Shown here: piece after piece, positions 24,465-34,043 of the stretch
Layout: every line of letters begins with the position of its first letter
Numbering within the stretch: the first letter of the stretch is position 1
Source of the DNA: Selaginella tamariscina
Lineage: Eukaryota > Streptophyta > Lycopodiopsida > Selaginellales > Selaginellaceae
Direction: 5' to 3'
Assembly (NCBI GenBank): GCA_003024785.1
Contig: PUQB01000174.1
Span: 307,985 to 371,984 of the forward strand
Length of the DNA stretch: 64,000 nucleotides
Notes under the pieces: generated by a model
Told to the model about the DNA's origin: nothing
Seen by the model: only the letters and a program-made list of their open reading frames with translations
Databases searched by the model: none
Made by a program: the position numbers and the translations under genes

Positions 24465-24547
24465 TTTGTTTTTGCAGTTTTTCAGGGAATCCGGGATTGT
24501 GCGGAACGCAGGTGAATTTACCATGCCCGAGCCCCAGTTTCGTTTGA
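23388..24547 (+). CDS. Secreted SERK-like LRR protein lacking a kinase
   Basis: Seven exons: 23388-23469, 23560-23698, 23759-23830, 23899-23970, 24143-24214, 24324-24395 and 24478-24547. All have GT/AG borders and join in frame to 192 aa. Residues 1-20 form a hydrophobic signal peptide (AIILILLSIVLGPFVSIYAF). Next comes an LRRNT-type cap (VNALTALKSSVQDPQGAL ... W ... C) with a Cys pair, then four LRRs, each encoded by an exon of exactly 72 nt as in SERK genes, and an end cap (SGNPGLCGTQVNLPCPS). It stops where SERK proteins would continue into a Pro-rich hinge, membrane span and kinase. SERK ectodomains have about five LRRs, so one is missing. The short first and last introns are filled with (CT)n(CA)n. 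A likely role is an apoplastic co-receptor-like or decoy LRR protein, similar to small plant LRR proteins. The frame is intact. Confidence 0.88.
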
Positions 24548-24631
24548 TAATTGTTCATTAAATATTATTAAATTAACTTAACAAACTTGGGTGTAGAGAG
24601 AGAGAATGCTTGTATAGTATACATATGAGTG
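24548..24631. other. 3' flank of the SERK-like gene
   Basis: A short AT-rich tail with a GA tract. No gene is present. Confidence 0.5.
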
Positions 24632-24700
24632 CACTACAACACAAGGGGGTTTCCGTAGATTGAAAAATTTAAATAGTGTCGGAGCAAATCGAGAATAGAC
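24632..24700 (+). mobile_element. CACTA-type transposon terminus (one end only)
   Basis: The sequence CACTACAACACAAGGGGG followed by TTTCCG matches the usual start of plant CACTA (En/Spm) terminal repeats. A reverse-complement partner (CCTTGTGTTGTAGTG) was not found before 27,500, so the far end is lost, diverged or further away. The 3-bp target site cannot be checked without it. Confidence 0.4.
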
Positions 24701-26451
24701 GAAGCATATGCTTGAATATTTTAGTCGAGCACTTAGGCAGATGTCGGCGTTCTATGCTAGGTATGTCTTATTATTATTGCTCGTGTGTTTGTGTGGTGGT
24801 AGTTCGCCATCCTCCAGTAGCGGGCGCTTCTGACGTTCCTCCGGGTATGTTATTCTACTACTGGATCTTGATTAATGTCGTTTAGTTATGCAGGCCTGTT
24901 GGAAGATATTCTGTCTGGATTCTGGATCAGAGTGACCAAGGTACTACATGACATGCGTAGACGAGTTCAAGGAGAAATATGCTCTCAGCAAGGCTCCTAT
25001 TTGCCAGTTTGGTCACAGGCAGCCTTCCTTGGGACTGTCCGAGCTGCCGCACCCAACCTTGTCGTTGTTTATGATGTGGAAAGACGCGTACTTTGTACGA
25101 GATTGCAGTGCAGCAGCCTTGTTAGGGGGGTGCCCGATGAAGGCTCTGGAGACCTGCTGGTCATAAGAGATGCCTTGGCACGGGTCTACCCGATAGGTGA
25201 AATCCCGGTATCGTCTCTCTCTACTTGCCTGAAGGTCTTAGGTTGTTTATCCACATGGACAACTTGACCTTTCTCTTCAACCAAGCGATGCATCGGCATC
25301 TTAAGTACCCCCAGTCGGACCCGTGGGCCTATCTAACGAGGAGTATCCTGAGGTTAGCAACTACACATGCCGAGCTAGAAAAGCTGAACGAGAGTGTTGG
25401 TGCCCCGCCTCAACACTATAGTTGGAATGGTTATCTTGGACGAGTGCCAAGAGCTGAGGACGTACTTAGCGGACAGGTTTACATCAGGAATTGAACGGCT
25501 CAACAAATCGATGTTGGACAAGTTTGTGATTGCACCGGTTTCGTAAATAACACCATATATTTTTCTGGGATGGAAATGTATAATCGCTTGTCTCAAGGTA
25601 TGTATGTTTTGAGCTTTCCATTTTCCTAACTGACACTATTGTTTCTTCAGAACAACAAGACTCTGAGGAATTACGTTCCCATCATGGGAGGATTTGAGGA
25701 TTCTCAGGCACTTGAGCACTTTTCTGCTCGCATACTGGACGATTGTAGTATGTTAGAGTTTGATAGGTTGGAGCTGTTGTCTCGAGGGAGGTATGGACCA
25801 TATGTTAGTGCGTTAGAGCACTATATCATAGATAATCCAACGGCATCTAAGTCTACCCAGTACTTAATAGATTTCGGTCTGGCCATTGCCACACGGAGAG
25901 AGGCCAACAGGATGGTGTGTACAGGTTCTTTGAAGGTGTCCCCAGCACTGAGGTAGAGGCGGCAAAGGCTTTGGTCCAAACCGTGGTGATGAACATGTGT
26001 TTTGGGACGGGGAAGATGGTCGCGCTCAACCCCACTTTGTCATTGGTAGAATTTGGACTTGCCAGACAGGGCAACGACACCCGGAACGAGTAGTCCAGTG
26101 GATTCAGGACGGAAAAGATGGGATTGTTGGTGACGGAGATAAGCCCTGGTTTGTGGAGATTTGGGAACCGCTCGTGTTAATGGCATTGTGGCAGTATTAC
26201 AAGGAGCAATCTTGCATCAAAAAGACATGCAACGTAAACATTTTTTAGATGCAGCAGAAATGAGTCGCTGTAGGCTTGATGGTGAACGTCTTGCAGACTA
26301 CTTCTCGTCGTGGAACACGGGGATCCCGGAGATCTATAGCAAGAAAGCCCACTTGGTTAGGCCGGCCTTGGATCTTAGTGTGTCATTTGGGGTCGAGACG
26401 GATGAGTTTGGGTTATTAGACTGTCTAGAACACCAAGCAAGCCTCGCTTGA
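24676..26451 (+). pseudogene. Unrecognised multi-exon gene, frame-disrupted
   Basis: A GC-rich block with protein-like frames that change register several times. Examples are DEFKEKYALSKAPICQFG, then MHRHLKYPQSDPWAYLTRSI, then LRTYLADRFTSGIERLNKSM, then LRNYVPIMGGFEDSQALEHF, and finally MSRCRLDGERLADYFSSWN. Plausible introns include 25,598-25,650 (GTATGT ... TTCTTCAG) and one ending TTATGCAG at about 24,893. Base composition contrasts with the AT-rich surroundings. I recognise no domain and found no transposase, kinase or enzyme signature. It lies just inside a CACTA-like end and could be cargo or an ancient mobile-element gene. Confidence 0.4.
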
Positions 26452-26857
26452 CTTCATCTTCTTGCTGAACTCTCCGCCTCTTCGCTGGATGGACTTGGGT
26501 AGCATCCGGTTTCAAGCCTGTGAAATCCATGTAGTCTGTGATCACCACTAACTTCAGAAAGTGCAGAAAATTCTGTACAAATCTCGCAGCTTCCCCATCC
26601 TTGGGCCTCTTGATAACTTTCCTGTATCCATTCTTTTTGTGAAGAAAGAGGTTGTTGAAATCTAAAGAATCCTTTGCTCCTCCAAACTCTTCGTTTGAGC
26701 TGCACAGAGGATCAACTCCACCTCCTCGTCTTCGTTGTCTGCCAAGGTAAGGAAAGAACCACATATCTGGTCCACAGCTATGATTGTTAGCCGTCGAGAA
26801 AGAATGTGTAAAAATCCTCCCCATTCTGCACGCTATCAATCCAGTACGAATATTCAT
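26375..26857 (-). CDS. Unrecognised basic ORF convergent with the preceding gene
   Basis: A 160-codon open frame whose middle is typical of real protein (KDGEAARFVQNFLHFLKLVV, then YMDFTGLKPDATQVHPAKRR). An acidic/basic tail follows. It overlaps the end of the plus-strand frames, so only one strand may be coding here. No family was recognised. The first 40 codons are less convincing, so the true start may lie further in or be supplied by an upstream exon. Confidence 0.35.
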   Translation of the reverse strand: MNIRTGLIACRMGRIFTHSFSTANNHSCGPDMWFFPYLGRQRRRGGGVDPLCSSNEEFGGAKDSLDFNNLFLHKKNGYRKVIKRPKDGEAARFVQNFLHFLKLVVITDYMDFTGLKPDATQVHPAKRRRVQQEDEVKRGLLGVLDSLITQTHPSRPQMTH

Positions 26858-26869
26858 CTATTTGTGGAG

Positions 26870-27043
26870 TCTTGGCTGTTCGAGAATGTTGCTATTAATT
26901 AATGGTCTCTGCCTGAATGAAGTTTTTAGCAGCTACATTAGAAAAAAAATTGTTTTTTAAATTAATTTTTTTTTCAATTATAATGTTTATTAGATTTTTA
27001 CTTAAAAGACTCCTTGACAATCAAGATTTTAGGTATATTTATA

Positions 27044-27088
<45 letters not shown>

Positions 27089-27522
27089 TATAAAATAGGA
27101 TAACATATTTAACTTACATTATACTTTGGGACATTCCCTATATATATTCATATACAGGTATATATTTAAAACATACAGATTATACATTATGCAGGAGATT
27201 AAGGTTGATAATCAAATTTGTTAAATATGAACCATGCAAGGGGCTGAAAAACCAACAGAAAACTAAAAAAACTTACCAAATTTATTATGATATTAACAAT
27301 TTCAAGTTTAAAATGTAAGTTTATAAATTTAATTAATTTTTTAATTTTAAAATGTTTAAATCAGCAGTGGGCTGATTTTAAAATAAAAATAAAAATATTT
27401 AAAATCTGTAGTCTATAAATTTAATTTTAAAATCAGCAATGTGATTTTTAATACAATGTAATATATAAAATATAATGTATTTAATATAATAATAAAAATT
27501 AAATAAATGTAATATATGGTTT
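26870..27522. other. AT-rich intergenic with (TA)n tract
   Basis: A (TA)n tract lies at about 27,051-27,085. No gene could be seen. Confidence 0.6.
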
Positions 27523-27684
27523 TGTGAGAGCTCGGAATATAGAAATGTGTATATCCATTAGTTCAGAAACCCTAACTTATATACAAGAGCGAGTGGTCCA
27601 GATTGAATCCAATCCGACGGCTATTAAAAATCCACTACGCTAATAATAGTATGTGCACATGCAGCCGTACACGTGGATCTTACA
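27523..27684 (-). repeat. 3' LTR of the gypsy element
   Basis: A 162-bp LTR on the left side of the window, which is 3' for this minus-strand element. It is bounded by TG/CA termini and preceded on its sense strand by the polypurine tract. Confidence 0.93.
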
Positions 27685-27716
27685 TCATCCCCTCCTCTCG
27701 GAAGGGTGTAAGTTGG

Positions 27717-28280
27717 TTAGGGTTCTCTTGTAGACGGGCCCGGATCAGGAGGAGGTACTGGTGGATTGTAGGCGGCACAACTTGTTCCCGTTGCACAAAA
27801 TGCTTCAACCGTTGCACATGTACAATCTGGAGGATCGGGTTGAATGTCGTGCCGAACCTCATAAACCTGTGGCCCTACTTGCCGTAGCACTCGATACGGT
27901 CCTTTCCACTGAGGAAGGAGACTCTTAGCTAAACCACGTACCGTAAGCTTGGGAAAACGAACCAACACCAGTTCATCAACCTTGTACTCCAGGAGGACGA
28001 TGATGCGAGTTGTAGCGTTGTTGTTGTCCTACTTGTACGCGGCCCAAGTGTTCTGCTGACTCCGCACGAACCAATGGAAGAATGCTCGTCAGATACCGAT
28101 CCCACAACCTAGCATCAGCAGCTCGCGGTAACCGAGAAGGCAAACCCAACTCCGTTGGCAACACCGGGTCATGACCATAAAGCTTATATGGGGAAGTACC
28201 AATGGAACTTTGAACTCCAGTGACATAAGCATATCGGAGAGACGGCAGATAACCATCCCAATCGAATGTTGAAAGTTCAC
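27717..28280 (-). pseudogene. Gypsy integrase C-terminal region, out of frame with pol
   Basis: This continues integrase in shifted frames: the family block around YKLYGHDPVLPTELGLP, then a C-terminal SH3-like segment near 27,860-27,960 (LVLVRFPKLTVRGL ... WKGPYRVL). No chromodomain was noticed. The slips separate it from the main pol frame that ends at 28,277. Confidence 0.75.
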
Positions 28281-30316
28281 ATATTTGCGATCATCCCCTT
28301 GAAGGTTCTGACGAGCCGTTCCACTAAACCATCTGTCTGAGGATGATAAGCACTTGTGAAAGTGTGGCGTATCCCTAGTCGAGATGTCAAAACATGAAAT
28401 GCCTCAGCCATAAATGCAGGACCATTATCCGAGAGAATTCGCTCCGGACAAGAATGCTGAAACACGACCCGATTAAGGAGAAACTGACCAACAGCAGAAG
28501 CAGTCGCACTAGCAAGAGCACCAACTTCTACCCAACGAGTTAGGTAATCAGAAGCAATAATAACGTACTCGTTACCAGCAGTTGACCGCGGAAAAGGTCC
28601 CATCAAATCAAATGCCACCAATTCAAATGGACGAGAAACTGCAATTGACTCCAACCGTCCTTCCGAAGCACATGGGGGAGTATTGCGAGCTTGGCACCAC
28701 ACACAACTACGCACATACCGAATCACATCTCCTCGCAACTCCGGCCAATAGAAAGATCTGCGCAGCTTCTCCATCACCCGACGATGTCCCATGTGCCCGC
28801 CAAGAATAGGAGAGTCATGGTAAGCATGGAGGAAGCGTGGAATGAAGATTGAAGGCACCACCAACCGCAAAGGATCATCTGGATCAGTCCCCACAAAATA
28901 AAGAAGGTCATCCTGAAGGCGATACTGTGAATGTAAATGCCTGAAAGGCAAGTCATCAGCAAGTGATGCAGGATTCTCAAACCCATCACGAAGCCTTCGA
29001 ATCCACGGCTCAACCTTTTGAGCTTCCCGAACCTCATCCAAAGACGGCAAATCTAACTCTGCATTCTGCGGACACTGAACGTCAAGCACAGCAACTGCTG
29101 ATGGTACGGAATCTTCATCCAAAAAGTCCACTGAAGCTGGAACAACTGGTTCCTCTGGGGCAACAGAAGAGAGAGAAGGTGGAAGAGGAGCCCGAGAAAG
29201 AGCATCAGCATCAGCCATGGAACTCCCTGGACGATGAACAACTTCAAAGTCGTAAATTTGAAGTTTCAAGGCCCACCGAGCAGTACGACCAATCAAATTC
29301 TTCCGCTTCAACAACGAAGTGACTGCTGCATGATCGCCTTCCAACAACGTCCGCGAACCATGCAAGTAGGCATGGAGCTTCTCAAAACCCCAAACTGCTG
29401 CTAGACACTCCTTTTTGTCGTGGAGTAATTCACCTCTGCTGGCTGCAATGTACGGCTGATGTACGCAATGGGATGTCGTTGGCCAGGAACACTCGTACTC
29501 TCCTGCATCAATACCCCCGAGGCCGATGTCAGAAGCATCTACACGCAAGATGAAAGGACGGGTGTAATCCGGGTACGCCAAAACTGGAGGAGTCGTCAAC
29601 AACTCTTTGAGATCTGCAAATGCCTGCTTGCAATCCTTAGACCAAACAAAAGAAGTCATTGACGATTTCAACAACGCGCGCAACGGTGCAGTACGATCTG
29701 AAAGATGATCCACAAAACGACCCAGATATTGTACCTTGCCAAGAAAGCGTTGCACATCATTCACACACTTTGGCGTAGGGAACTTCAAAACTGCAACTAG
29801 TTTGTCAGGATCGACTTGCAAACCTTCACGTGAAATGCGATAACCCAGATAAGTGGTGTCCTTTGATCCAAACACACACTTAGATGGCTTCAACTTCAAA
29901 CCAACTTCCCGCAGCCGATCCAAAACCTTACGTACATCACCGACATGCTCCTCCCACGTTCCATCCGAATGGATCAAAACATCATCGATGAAATCGGCAG
30001 TCACCTCCGGCATGTCGCAAAGAACCTCGTCCATCATACGTTGGAAAGTTGCTGGAGCATTGCTCAAACCGAAAGGCATCACCAAGAACTCGTACAGGCC
30101 AAATGGTGTCCGAAAAGCAGTCTTGGGAATGTCCATGTCAGCCATCGGAACTTGCCAATATCCAGATGCGAGATCTAACTTGGTGAACCAACGGCTCCGC
30201 CCCAGTCGATCCAAAAGGTCTGCAGTATGAGGAAGTGGGTACACATCTGAGACGGTTACCTCATTTAATGGGCGATAGTCAATGCAGAATCGAACGCTCC
30301 CATCAGGCTTCGTCAC
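28277..30316 (-). CDS. Gypsy pol: reverse transcriptase, RNase H, integrase core
   Basis: A 679-codon frame. RT begins near KPDGSVRFCIDYRPLN and holds the catalytic box as FIDDVL (usual YIDDIL). The palm/thumb and RNase H follow (RPFILRVDASDIGLGGI for the first Asp). The integrase zinc finger is present (GHMGHRR ... CVWCQAR). The DDE core has FDLMGPFPRS, LSDNGPAFMAE and the Glu in VERLVRTFKG. The start is not a true initiator: the protease-RT junction is a frame slip at about 30,313. Confidence 0.92.
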   Translation of the reverse strand: MTKPDGSVRFCIDYRPLNEVTVSDVYPLPHTADLLDRLGRSRWFTKLDLASGYWQVPMADMDIPKTAFRTPFGLYEFLVMPFGLSNAPATFQRMMDEVLCDMPEVTADFIDDVLIHSDGTWEEHVGDVRKVLDRLREVGLKLKPSKCVFGSKDTTYLGYRISREGLQVDPDKLVAVLKFPTPKCVNDVQRFLGKVQYLGRFVDHLSDRTAPLRALLKSSMTSFVWSKDCKQAFADLKELLTTPPVLAYPDYTRPFILRVDASDIGLGGIDAGEYECSWPTTSHCVHQPYIAASRGELLHDKKECLAAVWGFEKLHAYLHGSRTLLEGDHAAVTSLLKRKNLIGRTARWALKLQIYDFEVVHRPGSSMADADALSRAPLPPSLSSVAPEEPVVPASVDFLDEDSVPSAVAVLDVQCPQNAELDLPSLDEVREAQKVEPWIRRLRDGFENPASLADDLPFRHLHSQYRLQDDLLYFVGTDPDDPLRLVVPSIFIPRFLHAYHDSPILGGHMGHRRVMEKLRRSFYWPELRGDVIRYVRSCVWCQARNTPPCASEGRLESIAVSRPFELVAFDLMGPFPRSTAGNEYVIIASDYLTRWVEVGALASATASAVGQFLLNRVVFQHSCPERILSDNGPAFMAEAFHVLTSRLGIRHTFTSAYHPQTDGLVERLVRTFKGMIANM

Positions 30317-31113
30317 AAGGTGAGGTTCGCACGCCCAAGGACTTCGAGATTTCGGATAACACCCTTCTCCAACATCTCTTTGACATTCGCTCGTAAGATC
30401 TTGAGCTCCTTTGGTGACCGACGCCGAACAGGTACCTTGATTGGCCTAGCATCTCCAGTTGGAATAGGGTGGCGTGTCGCAATCTTGGCCCCAGATGACA
30501 AGTCGAAGTTGAAAAGATCAGCATACTCCTTCTTGAGTTGATCAACAACTACAGCACGACGATCATCTGATGGATCCAGAGAAGGAAAGGAAGAGCATGA
30601 AGGAAAATGGTTGGAAAAGGGTGAGACAAAAGTGATGGAAGCAGAGGTGGAAGCAGATGGACGAAGTGGAATAGAAGTAAGAGGAATGGAAGAAAGACGA
30701 GGGAGAGTCAAACAAGGGGGAGACTTTTCAAAGTCACACTTGGCATGATTGCGAGTTAACCAATCCATACCAAGAATAAGGTGAAAAGCTTGACTCGGCA
30801 CCACCCGCAAAGATTGAAGCTCGAGCTCACGATCATCCACACGAACAACAATGTCCACTTCATCCGCGAACAAGCATGAGTATGTCCGTTGCCGTACAGA
30901 ATGAAGACTGGTTCTCCGCACGACGCAAATGAAGGCTGCAACGTGTAGCAACAGATTGAGAAAAGAGGACAAACTTGAACCTGTATCCACCAACACTGAA
31001 AGGAAAACAGGACGTGGCGTGTGATTAAAACGAGCTTGAAAAGTGAAAACCGGATGATTTGGTGCCGAGTGAACCCCTTGATGATACTCCCGAAAGAAAG
31101 ATGGAGGGGTCAC
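30313..31113 (-). CDS. Gypsy aspartic protease and start of RT
   Basis: A 266-codon frame. The retropepsin active site VDTGSS occurs early, and the C-terminal flap-side motif LILGMDWL about 90 codons later. A linker rich in Ser/Pro follows, then the N-terminal RT region (GDARPIKVPVRRRSPKEL). It probably derives from a gag-pro-pol polyprotein now split by indels. Confidence 0.85.
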   Translation of the reverse strand: MTPPSFFREYHQGVHSAPNHPVFTFQARFNHTPRPVFLSVLVDTGSSLSSFLNLLLHVAAFICVVRRTSLHSVRQRTYSCLFADEVDIVVRVDDRELELQSLRVVPSQAFHLILGMDWLTRNHAKCDFEKSPPCLTLPRLSSIPLTSIPLRPSASTSASITFVSPFSNHFPSCSSFPSLDPSDDRRAVVVDQLKKEYADLFNFDLSSGAKIATRHPIPTGDARPIKVPVRRRSPKELKILRANVKEMLEKGVIRNLEVLGRANLTL

Positions 31114-31379
31114 TAATTTATTCGCACGAGGACCCTCCTCTACTCGTGCGATTCGTCGTTTCCCGGAAGATCCACTGCATCACAACCTTCCACTGCAGCA
31201 GCACCAACCGGACGCTGTTGATGCCATGGCCTCCATCCTGGAAATGGGGGACGCCAATCGGGAAACCGTTGACAGCGCCGATACGTGTGTCCAACCTCAT
31301 CACACGCCCAACAACGAACTGCACGTCCACGTCCTCGTCCACGGGCCCACCTTGTGCTGGTACACGAGCGGCAACAGCC

Positions 31380-32099
31380 TCAACCTCCATCGGAGCAGGT
31401 CCATCCCCAACATGAAGTGGAACAAGAGCACGTGAAGGCGCAAAGTGGGAGAGGTGACGACTCATATCGTTGTGCCAGCCTCAAAGCATCGTCAAGAGTC
31501 ACTGGAGCTAGTGCATGCACAAGCCCCACAAGGTCTTGACGAAGTGCTGGCCACAACATACCTAACTTGATGCGTTCCGACATGTTAGGTTCTGCACGCA
31601 GCAAAAGGCTTCGAAAGCGAACACCAAACTGCATCACCGACTCAGATGGCTCCTGACGAATACGATGCAACTGCTGAAAAGCATCATCACAGTCGTCCGC
31701 ATGCCCAAATGCACGTTTGAAGATCTCTGGAAGAATATTCCAATCTCCACGAGTTGCAACGTCCAGACCATTGTACCACTGCAACGCCGTCCCTTGAAGA
31801 CAAGTAGGAAACTCGCGCAAACACTGAGCACCGTCCCACGAATGATATGTGGCAACCACAATGAAGTGGTCAAACCAATGGTACACATCATCTCCAGGAT
31901 TTCCGCAAAAGAAATCCGGCCGGACACGGGGGTTTGCAACATGAGTAGGAGGAGTACCCTGGACTGTGAATGCTGCCATCAACTGAGAATGATTGTTCAG
32001 TTGCACACGCATGGCATCCAACAATTGCATGAGTAACTGCTCCACAGACAAGGGATTTGCCTGTTGTGGATTCATGGACGAAGAAGAGACAAAATCCAC
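31380..32099 (-). CDS. Gypsy gag (capsid)
   Basis: A 239-codon frame that starts near the primer-binding region. It carries the gypsy gag core (HWFDHFIVVATYHSWDGAQ ... LQGTALQWYNGL ... DDAFQQLHRIRQ). The zinc knuckle CX2CX4HX4C (CWACDEVGHTYRRC) lies just beyond it at about 31,277-31,318 in another frame, so a slip separates capsid from nucleocapsid. Confidence 0.88.
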   Translation of the reverse strand: MDFVSSSSMNPQQANPLSVEQLLMQLLDAMRVQLNNHSQLMAAFTVQGTPPTHVANPRVRPDFFCGNPGDDVYHWFDHFIVVATYHSWDGAQCLREFPTCLQGTALQWYNGLDVATRGDWNILPEIFKRAFGHADDCDDAFQQLHRIRQEPSESVMQFGVRFRSLLLRAEPNMSERIKLGMLWPALRQDLVGLVHALAPVTLDDALRLAQRYESSPLPLCAFTCSCSTSCWGWTCSDGG

Positions 32100-32220
32100 A
32101 AAAAAAGAATAGATCTAGACAATGGAAAAGCTAGACCTAAGAAGACAAAGAAAATTGATAAAAAGACACAAATCCGAGCACTCCGTAGGGACAATTAGAG
32201 GTGCCCCTCACCTCCACCAA

Positions 32221-32382
32221 TGTGAGAGCTCGGAATATAGAAATGTGTATATCCATTAGTTCAGAAACCCTAACTTATATACAAGAGCGAGTGGTCCAGA
32301 TTGAATCCAATCCGACGGTTATCAAAAATCCACTACGCTAATAATAGTATGTGCACATGCAGCCGTACACGTGGATCTTACA
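32221..32382 (-). repeat. 5' LTR of the gypsy element
   Basis: A 162-bp LTR differing from its partner at two positions. The sense-strand sequence immediately after it, TTGGTGGAGGTGAGGGGCAC, is where the primer-binding site must lie. It starts TGG after one or two bases but does not resemble the common initiator-Met site TGGTATCAGAG. Confidence 0.93.
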
Positions 32383-32792
32383 GTTTAAAAATAGAAAAGA
32401 ACATTCTCTTTTTAAGTTTAAGATTGCATGTGTAAAAATACCATAAAGTTAGAGTTAATAATACTTCTTATCTGAGTGCGTGTGTGTGTGTGTACACGTT
32501 ATATGTATAATTATATATATAAACCATTTTGATTATTATTCTAATAATTACCAGCCGACCAAACATCAAAGCTCGGTAACCAAATCCTTGTTTTGCAGCT
32601 TCTTGTCTTTGAGCATCAGATTAGTTTAATTAAGTTATATATGATATATACACTAAAGAAATTAGTATAAATGTATACATATATACACACAGTTATATAT
32701 TCGATTGTGTATATATATATACCCAGGAATTCCGAAACACCGCCAATTCCAGCAAGTTTCATTGGTTGAGGGCCTTCACGCTCTAAATCCTG

Positions 32793-32794
<2 letters not shown>

Positions 32795-32861
<67 letters not shown>
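32795..32861. repeat. (TA)n tract in a rhodanese intron
   Basis: About 33 TA units within the 114-bp intron between the FWLNGGFD and KLAGIGG exons. Confidence 0.95.
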
Positions 32862-32862
<1 letters not shown>

Positions 32863-33827
32863 CATGCATTAATATATATAATGCGTGAATATATATAATA
32901 TACCCCTTCTTCTGCAGCATCGAAACCACCATTTAGCCAGAAAATGTTTCTGTAACCTGCCTTATACATTTGCTCACAAGCTGCAAGAGATCTGAATACA
33001 AAAGCAAATATATGCATATATAAACCACACACACACACACACATCACACAAAGCAATATAAACTTTGCAATAATAAAAACAAAAATGTGGAATGATTAAA
33101 AAATAGTATTGATCGATGCACAAGAGATTTCATTGATATTAATATTGAGTGTGTCATCTCCGCTGATGTTTACCTGCTACAATCTTCTGCATATGTATAC
33201 GTACATGCATCCGCATGTGTGTGTGTGTGTGTGCGTGTGTGTGATTTAAACGTCAAGAAATGCTGACCTCAGTCCCTTTTGGCAAGCAACAATAACGTTC
33301 GAACTTTTTGGTATACTTGCTACTACCTCTGGCATAAATCTCCTGCAAAACATGTTGTCTAAATGACTTGATTATTTTAAACATAAACATAATTACTTTT
33401 ATATATATTTACTTAAACAGCCAGTTTGGATTAATACACTTACTCGTTGTATTTCATCAAAGCCAAACCACTCCACCAACCACCTAAAATAAACTTAAAC
33501 AATTACGATAAATTACTATGTAATGTGTGTGTGTGTGTGTGTGAGTGAGAGAGAGAGAGAGAGAGAGAGATGTATAGATCATTAATGTAATAATACCCAT
33601 GGCAAAACTCGAAAGCTTTTTCAGCAGTGACCCTGGATCGATGCTTTCATCTACGTCATATACAGGTATCCACATGCTCCCTTTTACCCATGCCTGCAGA
33701 GATACATTTAATTAATGCATCATTTTACTTGTTTAGTCATAGATAAATTAAGCAATACATTTATTAAAAAGTTAAAAGATTGTAAAAGAGCATCTCTCAG
33801 CTGAAGGACGAACATCCAGTAATGTAT

Positions 33828-33836
33828 ACTTCGAAA
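33828..33836. repeat. Target-site duplication, left copy
   Basis: ACTTCGAAA, identical to the copy at 41,706-41,714. Nine bp is the hallmark length for Mutator-superfamily insertions. It lies in rhodanese coding sequence. Confidence 0.9.
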
Positions 33837-34043
33837 GAGTCCCCACAAAAAGAGGGCTTCCGGGCTTCCGGGCTTGGACCCGGAATATTCTAAAGAATCT
33901 ACCAGAATATTCTTAGAATATTCCTAAATATTCTTAGAATTTAGGATTTTGGCTCAGTCGGCAATTAACAACAAAAAATATTTAATCATAGCCATGTTTA
34001 TACTGTATTATTAAAGTTTTATTTCAACACCAAAGAGTACAAT

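Larger units (their letters stand above)
27523..32382 (-). mobile_element. Ty3/gypsy LTR retrotransposon with short LTRs
   Basis: A structurally complete 4,860-bp element read on the minus strand. Identical-length 162-bp LTRs start TGTAAGATCC and end CTCTCACA. A purine tract (GAGAGGAGGGGATGA) directly precedes the 3' LTR. The order gag, protease, reverse transcriptase, RNase H, integrase is the Ty3/gypsy order. Flanks share only GTTT (left GGTTT, right GTTTA), giving a 4-5 bp target duplication with at most one change. The LTRs differ at two positions (in CGGCTATTAAA versus CGGTTATCAAA), so insertion is recent. Frame slips occur between gag, protease, RT and the integrase tail, so it is probably not autonomous as written. 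Confidence 0.93.

Noticed and set aside
32616..33056. 146-codon ORF rich in IYIYIY
   Set aside because: It reads through a rhodanese intron containing (TA)n; only the exon pieces within it are real.
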